From assembly GCA_029204225.1 (NCBI GenBank), contig CM055112.1:42744339-42808338 (forward strand): a stretch of 64,000 nucleotides of DNA, read 5' to 3'. This document shows, in pieces, positions 54,515 through 64,000 of the stretch; position 1 is the stretch's first letter; each line of letters starts with the position of its first letter. The notes under the pieces were generated by a model. That model did not search any database and was not told where the DNA came from. It saw nothing but the letters and a program-made list of their open reading frames with translations. A program made the translations under genes and the position numbers. This DNA comes from Diphasiastrum complanatum (taxonomy: Eukaryota > Streptophyta > Lycopodiopsida > Lycopodiales > Lycopodiaceae).

Positions 54515-55497
54515 TGCTAAATTCACACGTGTGGGATGCCCTACACATGTACTTTTGATCTTCTAAGCCCAATAATACCATAAAGATTAGACTAGCATTG
54601 GTTGACAATAGGAAAGCTGATCATACAAGAAATACTATTGTGTTACAAGCAAGATCTGTCAACAAAACATAAGACCAAACATCATAAATGCCTCTACTTG
54701 GCTAGAGAGAGAAAATAGCAAGTACAAAACTCGTGGAGAGAGAGAGGGCACAAAGAGCTTGTCTCCAAATTTGCATTGCACACAAATTTTCTCATATTCT
54801 CAATGAGAGTACATCACATATATATAGATCCATGGACTCTTCTCCTACTTTGAGTTGAATTGGAGTTGTGGATCCACCTCTCAAGCTATCTAGACTTATC
54901 CAAGCCACCTCACTATGTCTAATTGTGCCACCTAGTCTTTTCATGCTTTAAATGTGGAATGTAAAGTACAAATGGAAATATCTATGGTAGCTCGAGTTTC
55001 TACTTCTACCTACCTTGTATATTTTATTCTAAGATGGGTCTTTACTAAGCCAAAAGAGCTCAATTCTTCTTTGGCATTTTTAGGACCCCTACTCACAACA
55101 TTAGATAGATTTTTCCAATATTTTGACAGAAATTTCATGTTGGCCTCAAAATCGCCAGAGTAGATCAACTAAACTAGTTGAATTTTTCACACGGTCCAAA
55201 TTTCTACCAAAATCACACGATCCAAACCATTGATCTGAGTGAGGCATGATTCAATGAACCTTGTGTGATATGTGTGCTGATGGCATGCCTTGTGGTTACT
55301 AAAACCCTTGGAGAACTAAGCTCCCAGGTTCCTTGGCAGCATTTGAGTTGCTCCACACGTTTTATTCTTTCTTTCTAGGCAAACCATTCCACAAGAGTTT
55401 CAAATAGATTTGGCATCTCAGTTGGAAAGACTGTGAATGTTTGGCATTTTTAGGACCCCTACTCACAACATTAGATAGATTTTTCAATATTTTGACA
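54515..55497 (-). repeat. 3' LTR of Copia I, enlarged by a duplication
   Basis: 983 bp against 615 bp for its partner. The LTR proper ends once at about 55133 (ttttgaca), then about 307 bases of other DNA follow, then the last 58 bases of the LTR are repeated (55440-55497) before the purine tract complement ctcctcc. The extra DNA contains actagttgaatttttcaca, close to the end of a G-type LTR. Confidence 0.85.
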
Positions 55498-55515
55498 CTC
55501 CTCCTAAAAATGTAT

Positions 55516-58500
55516 CTAATGTGGATCAAGCATTGATCTTGAAATAAGACCAAGATTAGACCTATGCTTTGAGAAGGCACTTTTGCAAAGTGGCTCTGTG
55601 AGAAGATCAGCAATACACGAAGATGCGTCGACATGTTCCAAGTTGATTTCACCTCCAATGAGCTTTTCTCTTACAAAATGGTGTGCCACTTCTATATGCT
55701 TGCTTCTTGCATGAAAAATAGGATTGTTTGCGAGAGCTTGTGCCCATATGTTGTCACATTTGATCAAGGGAAGATCATCCTCTTTGATGCACTTTAGCTC
55801 CATGATTAACCTCTTGATCCAAAGCACCTCTTTAGTTGTTGTAGTGAGTGCTTTGTACTCAGCCTCACAAGATGATAGAGATATGGTATCTTGCTTCTTT
55901 GAAAGCCAAGACACAAGATTGCCTCCAAGAAAGATAGTATATGCATTAATGGACTTTCGATCCATTTTATCACTTGCAAAATCGGAATCCAAATAGCCAA
56001 TAATGGTTAGATCTTCATTCTTGTACAATAAACCATAATCTTGAGTAGAAGATACATATCTTAGAACTCTCTTGGCCATCTCGGATCTTGCATAAATTGA
56101 CTCAATTTGTGCACACAATAGCTCAAATCGGTTCTAGTGATAGTAAGCCAAATTAAAGAGCCTATAAGACTTCTATAAAGTGTGATGTCCTCGAAGGATC
56201 TTTCATCACCTTTAATAGGATCTTTTACATGTTGCTCCATGGGAGTATCTATGCCTTTACAATTTTGCATATTGAATTTTCTCAACATAGAAAAGACATA
56301 TCTAGATTGACAAATAAAAGCATACTCTTCATGAAAATCAATCTCAAGGCCCAACATGTAATGGATCTCTCCTAGATCTTGCATTTTAAATTCTTTTCCT
56401 AATGCATCTTTGGTTTCTTGAACTAGCATCAAGCAACTTCCACTAAGAATAATGTCATCTACATAGATTAGGAGAATGACAATATTATTACCATCAAACT
56501 TTAAGTACATAGAAGGATCATAGTCACTAAGCACAAATCCTAATGAAAGTAGAAAGTTGTTGAGTCTTGAATACATGATCTAGGTGCTTGCTTTAAGCCA
56601 TAAAGACTTCTAAATAGCAAACACACCTTAGATTTATCCTTGATAAATCCTTGAGGTTGTTCCATGTATATCTCCTCCTCAAGATAGCCATTCAAAAAAG
56701 CGTTGAAGACATCAAGTTAAAACAGTTTCCACTTAAAAAATAAGGCAAGAGAGATTATGATTCTTATTGTCACCATCTTTGCTACAGGAACAAAGGTTTC
56801 TTCATAGTCAAGGCCATATATTTGTGCAAAGCCTTTAGCACATAATCTTGTCTTGTACTTGTTGATGGAGCCATCATGATTGTACTTGATCTTGAACACC
56901 CACTTGCATCCGAAATTTATTGGAAGTGTACTCACCACCTCCATCACTACTAAGAATCTTGATTTTGTATGAAAATTGCTTTTCAACTAGAGCTTTGAAC
57001 TTTAGAAAATAGTCAAACACCATAGATTTTGAAGCTAGAAGATATACCCAAGTAAATCTAGTGAAATCATCAATGAAAGTTACAAAGCAAGTAGCACCAC
57101 CCTTGCTTTTTGAAGATGAGAAGTGCACATCCGAGTGTATGAGCTCCAATGGATGTGTAGTTTTGATAGATGACTTTGAAAAAGGCTTCTTATGAGACTT
57201 AGATATGGCACAAGCCTCACATGGCTTGAAATTCTTGGAGATAAGATTAGGCAAGCCAATAGCTTTGGCTTTCTTGACCATGGACACCATAGAATTATAG
57301 TTAGGATGTCCCAACCTTCTATGCCATAGTTCCTCCAAAGACATATGTGTAGCAAAAGCACTATCACAAGAGTTAGCATACTCTTTGGGATCAAACTTGT
57401 AGATTCCACCATATCTAGACCCAAATGCAAGGATCTCATCATGCTTCTTGATTGTACATGTCTCAACATTGAAATTCACATCTAGTCCACTATCAAACAA
57501 TTGCCCAAGACTAATAAGATTTTTTGTTAACTTGGGAACAAAAAGTACATTAGATAAAAAAAGAATTTTTGATGAAGAAAGCTTTAAGAAAATGGTCCCT
57601 ATGCCTTCAATAGCACACTCATGATCATTTGCTGTGTAGATGGACTTCTTGGCTCCTTCATAAGGTGACATGGATGAAAAAGAATACTTGGAGCTACACA
57701 TATGTGAGGAAGCTCCATTGTTGATATACCACAAACCATCCTTCTTGAAAGGTGATGAAGAGAAACTCAAGACCATAAGAGATCCCTCTCCATCACTTTC
57801 ATGAGCATCTTCCTTCTCTTCAGTAGAAATGTTGGCTTGCTTGAATTGACTCTTCTTCTTGAAGCAATTGGTGGCATAATGCCCTTTCTTGCCACAAAAG
57901 AAACACTTGATGTTTTTCTTCTTCTTCTTGGATGTGGAAGCCTAAGAGGACTCATCCTCTTCTCCTTTCTCATTGGAAATAAGATTGTTCTTGCTTGAAG
58001 AGAATTGGTGTTGATTCTTACTTCTTGTCTTGTGCTTGTCTTTGGTAAAGAGAGCTTTACCATCAATGTTGAGAGACAGTCTCTCCATTTTCAAGAGTTT
58101 ATACTCTTGTCTTGATTCTTAAAAAATGAGCACACTTTGGAGTGTTTCCAAACTTGGTAGCTCCTCCTTAATGGCATAACTCTAAACAAGATTGTCATAT
58201 TCCTCCTTTAACCCATTAAGTATGACTTGAACAAGTTCATTTTGGTTGATGGAGTCTCCTATGCAGGACAATTCTCTATGGAGGTCTTTAAGTCTCATTA
58301 CATAAGTTGAAGCACATTCATCACTTCTCTGTACACTTTGAAAAATTTGGTTTCTTAGTGTTAGAAGTCTAGAAGTATTCTTTGCCTCATAGATAGACTT
58401 GAGAGTATCCCAAGCATCTTTGGCATTAGTATAAGTAACAATTTCTCTAAAGATGTCATTTTAGACATTCATTTTCATATAATGCAGAGCCATCCTGGCT

Positions 58501-58676
58501 CTCTTTTTGTACTTTGGAATTTTCTGAGGAATTTGTGGTTCTTCTTCAATGCCAAGTACAATATCCATCACATCTTGTAGTATTAAGATAGATTCCATTC
58601 TAACCTTCCAAATTGAGTAATTGGAGGTTGACAATCTTTCACTTGTTTCTAATAGAAAGACACCCATTGAAGTCAT
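55516..58676 (-). pseudogene. Copia I gag-pol, inactivated
   Basis: Reading leftward: gag from ATG 58676 (SERLSTSNYSIWKVRMES), soon stopped and frameshifted; knuckle region CFFCGKKGHYATNC-like at about 57880-57920; protease GLWYINNGASSHM with Asn where Copia A has the catalytic Asp309; integrase LWHRRLGHPN, HSDVHFSS, SSDGGGEYTS. The integrase core then breaks at about 56920 and joins RT text GCKWVFKIKYNHDGS directly, so the rest of the integrase and the linker are lost. RT continues with a gap near 56580-56710, IYVDDIILSGS at about 56440-56470 and RNase H (LDSDFASDKMDRKS, SCEAEYKAL) to 55516. Not functional. Confidence 0.88.
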
Positions 58677-59348
58677 AAAGAATGATGGAAATAAAAAAAG
58701 ATGGATGAAAGAATTTGCTTATCTTCTCACTATAGGAACCAATGAAGCTTACAGAACCAAATCCTATGTAAGACTAAGCAAAAAAACTATGAGATAGATC
58801 TCACTAGCTTGACAATCTCTCTAAAACACAATTGACTCAAATACAATCTATTTGTATGAAACAATTTGCCTAGAACCTATAAATTTTGTCTAAATCACAT
58901 ATAGACGAGATTGGTCAACTTCTGGATGATTTTTGTGATCATTCAAGCAATAAATGACATGTACACATGATTTGCCACAGGTCTAGGCACCCTACCTATG
59001 ACTCTTCAAAAGCTTATAACTTCTGATTGGCTTATCCAACTGTCATGATTCGAATTGCATCAAATTCTACATTTCTAGCTTTCTAGTGGGCTAATTTGCT
59101 TGAAATTTGGATCTGAGGTGAGAGAGAACCACCAATCTAAAAATGGACGGATTTCACATGTGCCAGCACCTGAAATTCCGTACAGTACCTGATTTGACGC
59201 ATTCAATGTGGTTTGAAGCTCAGAATCACAAGAAAACTACAAACTAGCTAGAAAGTAGAATCTAGACAATTCCTAGCTTGAAATCTGATTAGATCTGCAA
59301 ACTTTTTGATTAGATTTGCTTGTAAAACTTAGATAGGCTCTGATACCA

Positions 59349-59963
59349 TGCTAAATTCACACGTGTGGAATGCCCTACACATGAACTTTTGATCTCCTAA
59401 GCCCAACAATACCATAAAGATCAGACTAGCATTGGTTGACAATAGAAAAGCTGATCATACAAGAAATACTATTGTGTTACAAGCAAGATCTGTCAACAAA
59501 ACATAAGACTAAGCATCATAAATGCCTCTACTCAGCTAGAGAGAGAAAATAGCAAGTACAAAACTCGTGGAGAGAGAGAGAGGACACAAAGAGCTTGTCT
59601 CCAAATTTGCATTACACACAAATTTTCTTATATTCTCAATGAGAGTACATCACATATATATAGATCCATGGACTCTTCTCCTACTTTGAGTTGAATTGGA
59701 GTTGTGGATCCACCTCTCAAGCTATCTAGACTTATCCAAGCCACCTCACTATGTCTGATTGTGCCACCTAGTCTTTTCATGCATTAAATGTGGCATGCAA
59801 AGTACAAATGGCAATTTCTATGGTAGCTGGAGTTTCTACTTCTACCTACCTTGAATATTTATTTCTAAGAAGGGTCTTTACTAAGCCAAAAGAGCTCAAT
59901 TCTTCTTTGGCATTTTTAGGACCCCTACTCACAACATTAGATAGATTTTTCAATATTTTGACG
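59349..59963 (-). repeat. 5' LTR of Copia I
   Basis: 615 bp, close to 54515-55133 with scattered differences (ggaatg/gggatg, gaactt/gtactt). CACACGTGTG lies near 59359. Confidence 0.9.
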
Positions 59964-59968
59964 TAAAT

Positions 59969-60720
59969 GTGATGATGTAATTAATGTATAGTTTATTTGG
60001 TTTACTTTATATGGTTGTGATCGGGACGTGACCCGTTAGGATATATTGATGATCCCGTAGACAGCTACTTGGGTTAGCCGGGTAGCCACATGTAAGAAGA
60101 AATTAGCCTGTATAGTGATTTTGAGTTCATTATGCTATACTCAGGTGCATGTCCTGGGTTTGTCAGTATATGTGGCCATATTGGGCCTAATTCTAGTTTG
60201 GTAGGTGGTAGGCTAGTTTAGTGACACCTATTGAGCCCATGCAGTTTGGGGCTTTGCTATATGTATAGTGTTTCTTCATAATAGACTTAACTTTTGTTGT
60301 GCCATCTTTGAGAGCTTGTGAGGAGTGGCTATGGTGATTGTGTGATGTGATCTGCATACTGCACTAGATCCTAACAGAATTTTAACTTGGTATCAGAGTG
60401 TCAGGGTGATGCAGGTATGCACAATCCAGTGGAGCTATGGGATAGCATCTTTCACCAGGAAAAATAGCACTCAAAGCGTATCAAGAGAGAGGACTCCATA
60501 CGGGGTATCGGCAGTCCGGATGGCAGGAGACAGCAAAGTTCCTTCGATCGGAGTTTCGGGGAAGATTAGAACGATCGTCGTAAGTGGATTCCGGAGACAA
60601 TTCACGAAAAATTGCTTGAGCAGGCTTCATAACAGCTTTTACGGAAAGCTGGCCAGAAATCTCTCAATGGTTCATCAATTGCTGAGCGGAGCAGATTGTA
60701 AGGAAAAGAAGGATAGTGGG
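59969..60720 (+). pseudogene. LTR end, primer site and gag remnant of another element (M)
   Basis: Plus-strand LTR text runs to about 60376 (ctaaca), followed by TGGTATCAGAG at 60388-60398. Then a gag-like frame from ATG 60415 (MHNPVELWDSIFHQEK) with several stops (for example at 60463). The LTR's left part continues before Copia I at about 54470-54514. Cut at 60721 by the C2 LTR. Confidence 0.55.
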
Positions 60721-61386
60721 TGTCAAAATTTAGAGTTTAAAGACTAAAATTTATCTACAAATGATCACAAAGAGTGATTGGTAGCTTGGGATCTTGATCT
60801 ATATCAAGACTGGCTGCCAAATCTAGCTTCTACTTGACAATCTTTGTGATTCCAAGCAAGAACAATAAAAAAAGATGATCCACGGTTTCACACGTGTGAA
60901 GTACAGCTACTATACGGCCTGATAACAGAGAAATAGTTTACTTATCATTTACTAAGCATTCATCCACAAAGAAAGTGCTTAAGAGAGTCAAAACACAATG
61001 ATTGCTCCACAAACCAAGATTTCTCATCATTAGCTCAATAATGGATCCATCATGGATCAAGTACAAAATCACAACTCTCTCTCTCTAAGCTGCATCCAGC
61101 ACGTGTGGGACAGCTCATTGTACTCATCCATATCACTTTGGATAAGATCTATCAAGTTTGTCACATCATCCATTGGTGGTTTGTGTTGACCTTCTAGATT
61201 CCTACAATCTAGGACCTAACTCCTATAATTTAGGAGATGTCATATTAGACTCAAATGACAGCTAATCAAAATGGATCTGAATATTACAAGTGTCATTTCA
61301 CACATGTGGACAAGTTCTCACACGTGTGGATCCACATAGATGTCAAAATACATCAAAAACCATGTGAAAATTGCTTTATTTTAACA
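60721..61386 (-). repeat. 3' LTR of Copia C2
   Basis: 666 bp, nearly the same as 22968-23632 (over the last 120 bases I see no difference). Followed by the purine tract complement ctcctcctcaatt. Confidence 0.92.
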
Positions 61387-61393
61387 CTCCTCC

Positions 61394-63660
61394 TCAATTT
61401 TTACATGATACAACTATAGTACATCTATCTACAACTCCTAAGGCTGATCTTAACTTGATAAATGAAGCCTTTGGCAAGGCTTTAGTGAGTAGATCAGCAA
61501 GGCAATCTGAAGAAGACACATGATGTAGCTTGATCTCCTTTGCTTGAACCTTTTCCCTCACAAAATGGTGAGCAATATCTATGTGCTTGCTCCTTACATG
61601 GAATGTGGGATTGGTTGCTAATGCTTGGCTTGATTGGTTGTCACAAAATATTGTTGGCTGCTCCTCGGCCTCCATGACTTGCAATTCCACCAAAAGCCTC
61701 TTCAACCATAGGATCTCCTTTCTTGTGGATGTTAGTGCCTTGTATTCCGATTCGGTTGAAGATAGAGAAATAGTATCTTGCTTTTTGGAAGCCAAGACAC
61801 TATGCCATTGCTAAGGAAGGTGACAAAAGCACTTGTGGACCTCCTATCCACCTTATCACCTGCAAAATCAGCATCCAAATATGCCCTTAAGGCAAGATTA
61901 GACCCATCATATAAAATCCCAAAGTTCTTGGTGGCCGAGATGTACCTCAACACACTTTTTGTATTTTTCCAATGACAAACCAATGGATTTTGCATAGATT
62001 GGCGTAGTTTGCCTACACTATAACTTAGATCAGGTCTAGTTATAGTAAGATAGATCAAGGAGCCTACAAGTCTCCTATATATTGTGATGTCCTCAAAGGA
62101 TGCTTCATCATCACTATTGGAAACTTTTACATTTTGCTCCATAGGAGTTTCTACTCCTTTACAGTCTTTCATTTCAAACTCTTCTAAGATAGAAGAATCA
62201 TATTTGGATTGAATGAAATGAAGATTACCAAGATCCACCATCTTAGACTCCTTAAACAATGCTACTTTCACTTCTTGTATACCATCAAGATCATTTCCAC
62301 TAAGGATAATGTCATCAACATACAAATGAGAATGATGATTTTACCATCATTAAATCTTAAGTACAAAGAAGGATCATAAGCACTTACAACAAATTTAATA
62401 GAGTTCAAGAAGGTATTCAACCTAGAATACCAAGCTCTAGGTGCTTGCTTAAGCCCATAAAGGCTTCTTAGCAATAGACACACTTTTTTCTCTTGATCTT
62501 CTTTGATGAAGCCCTTGGGTTGCCTCATGAAAATCTCCTCTTCCAAATATCCATTGAGAAAAGCATTAGTCAGATCAAGTTGAAATAGAGGCCAATTGAA
62601 AGTAGTTGCAAGAGAAATAATCAACCTTATGGAAACTAGCTTAGCAACAGGAGCAAAAGTTTCATCAAAATCTACTCCCTTGGTTTGCAAGAACCCCTTT
62701 GCCACTAGCCTTGACTTGTGTTTGTTGATGCTCCCATCTTGATTGTACTTCAATCTATAGATCCATTTGCACTCAAGTGGCTTTCTTCCTTGAGGAAGAT
62801 CCACAAGCTTCCATGTATGATTCTCCATAAGAGAATCATACTCTTTTTGCATGGCATCCCTCCATTCTTGTGACTCCATAGCTTCTTCAAAGCAACTTGG
62901 CTCATCAAACATAGAAGTTAGAAAAGTGTAAGAGGTAAGTGAATGTAGATCTTCCCTTTGTTCACCTTTGTCAACGTAGGTGAGCCTTGAGGGCTCGGCC
63001 TTCCTTCTTGTAGATCTCCTTGGAGTCCTCGGATCTTGAAATGGATCTTCATGATCTTGATCACTTGTAGGCTCCTCCTCAAACCTTACAAGATCCATGA
63101 CATAAGATGGATTAGAAGCTTTCTCATTCAACTTGTAGTAGTTACCTTCATCAAAAGTAACATCTCTACTCACTAAAGTCTTCTTAGTGATTGGATTATA
63201 GACTCTATATCCTTTGCTATTTTCAGCATAACCAACAAAGATTCCTTTAATAGAAGTAGGATCATCCTTTTTTCTTGTATCTAATGCTTGAAAAACATAG
63301 CAAGTAGATCCAAAAATTCTTAGATCTTTAAGATTCGGCTTCTTACAAAATAGAGCCTCATAAGATGTTATGCCTCCAATGGGCTTACATGGCAATCTAT
63401 TACACAAATAAGTTGCACAAATAATAGCCTCTCCCCAAAAGGACTTAGGTAGAGATGCATCTATCCTTAAAGCCTTAACACACTCACATAGTGTTCTATT
63501 CATCCTCTTGGCTATTCCATTTTGTTGTGGACTATAAGTACATGTAAGTTCTCTCTTAATGCCATTGGATTTACAAAACTCTATCATATTGGTGGAGATA
63601 TACTCTCCACCATTATCACTCCTCAATACTTTAATTCTAGCATTAAGTTGATTTTCAACT
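61394..63660 (-). pseudogene. Copia C2 partial pol: integrase, RT, RNase H
   Basis: Open from 63626 leftward: RSDNGGEYIS and QQNGIAKRMN (integrase core), KCKWIYRLKYNQDGS-type RT entry, [43 protein letters not shown]. One base is missing near 62325 compared with C, so the frame leaves just before YVDDIILSGNDLDG, which resumes in another frame at 62325-61732. A further shift near 61795 precedes SKKQDTISLSSTESEY (RNase H), open to 61394. Ends VVDRCTIVVSCKN. Not functional, but less damaged than C in the RT. Confidence 0.88.
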
Positions 63661-64000
63661 ATTCATGACACGAGGTTCTAAAATGCATTCGAAATGTCCA
63701 TTTGCCATAGATCCCATCCATAAAGTGTAGCAAGTTAAATGATGACTCGAATGCTTACATCTTTGCCATGGGTGCGAAGGTCTCATCATAGTCAATCCCT
63801 TGTTGTTGAGCATATTCTTTTACCACTGACCTTGCCTTGTACTTGTTCATAGATCCATCTTGATTTGTCTTCACCTTGAAGATCCATTTGCATCCAATAG
63901 CTTTCTTGTCCTTAGGCAAATCCACCAATCTCCATTTTCCATTCTTCATAAGAGCTTGATACTCAAGATCCATTGGTTGGATCCACTCCTCTTCTTTCCT
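63661..64000 (-). pseudogene. Copia RT fragment at the window edge
   Basis: Minus-strand frame MDLEYQALMKNGKWRLVDLP, CKWIFKVKTNQDGSMNKYKA, QGIDYDETFAPMAKM, then a stop. The next text reads WDLWQMDISNAF in a shifted or stopped frame. It matches the pre-RT/RT entry of element G (IQVMDLEYRSLMKSG), not C. It continues past 64000. Joined to C2 at 63660 without an LTR border. Confidence 0.8.

Larger units (their letters stand above)
54515..59963 (-). mobile_element. Copia element I, minus strand, defective
   Basis: 5449 bp between perfect TAAAT target copies (54510-54514 and 59964-59968). LTRs at 54515-55497 and 59349-59963 start TGCTAAATTCACACGTG; the right one ends gacg, with the last A changed. 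The primer site is at 59336-59348. gag-pol is broken by shifts, a changed protease and an integrase/RT deletion. It is inserted in another LTR (M) that resumes at 59969. Confidence 0.92.
60721..63660 (-). mobile_element. Copia C2, second copy of the C family, truncated
   Basis: Minus strand, 3' LTR at 60721-61386 (666 bp) and pol from RNase H back to mid-integrase. The match to C stops at 63660 (ttttcaacta), where unrelated Copia RT sequence begins. gag, protease, the primer site and the 5' LTR are therefore absent. It retains the RT segment missing from C. Confidence 0.9.

Noticed and set aside
1-64000. CRISPR arrays, bacterial operons, rRNA genes
   Set aside because: No regular spacer-repeat arrays, no bacterial gene organisation and no rRNA sequence were seen; all signals are of plant retroelements.

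Overview
This is nuclear DNA of a land plant with a large, repeat-rich genome. The evidence is nested Ty1/Copia and Ty3/Gypsy LTR retrotransposons with plant-type primer sites (mostly initiator-Met tRNA, one Asp-tRNA type), plus broken pieces of two plant genes: a mitochondrial pyruvate dehydrogenase E2 and a starch synthase. I could not identify the lineage. I see no intact host gene. The only long, undamaged gene is the polyprotein of one very young Copia element.

Layout. 1-3505: old debris, including a Copia LTR/gag scrap and an unidentified gene fragment. 3506-13250: a decayed Gypsy element (B) split by an intact Copia element (A, 5888-12200) with identical 862-bp LTRs and an ATCAC target duplication. 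13252-22967: an LTR-like promoter region, then Gypsy element D with decayed gag-pol, a roughly 1000-codon third reading frame (18986-22080) behind its own TATA box, a polypurine tract and a 3' LTR. 22968-28383: minus-strand Copia C. 28384-30190: scraps of a Gypsy 5' end, an H-type LTR and a third copy of the Gypsy third-frame domain. 30191-36310: a degenerate AGGGCT minisatellite split by the non-autonomous LTR element F (TSD GGCTA). 36735-37143: a starch synthase pseudogene with its segments in swapped order. 40224-44623: minus-strand Copia derivative G, in which an open frame of unknown origin replaces most of pol.

44624-53690: Copia H (plus strand), split by non-autonomous element E (44892-51484, minus, TSD CAATA). 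E encodes a double-gag protein and an acidic protein, and carries an antisense E2 gene fragment in its leader. 53690-54466: an inverted H LTR piece and a miniature LTR element (TRIM) of about 395 bp whose 140-bp LTRs each contain a tRNA-like sequence. 54510-59968: minus-strand Copia I (TSD TAAAT), which splits another LTR (M). 60721-63660: a second C-family copy, fused at 63660 to a different Copia RT fragment that runs off the window.

How the parts relate: A is the only plausible autonomous element. C, C2, I, B, D and H carry stops, frameshifts or deletions. E, F, G and the TRIM lack their own complete pol and would depend on proteins made elsewhere. The most unusual items are the tRNA-bearing TRIM LTRs, E's tandem gag, G's replacement frame, the Gypsy third frame with its own TATA box, and the two captured host-gene fragments.
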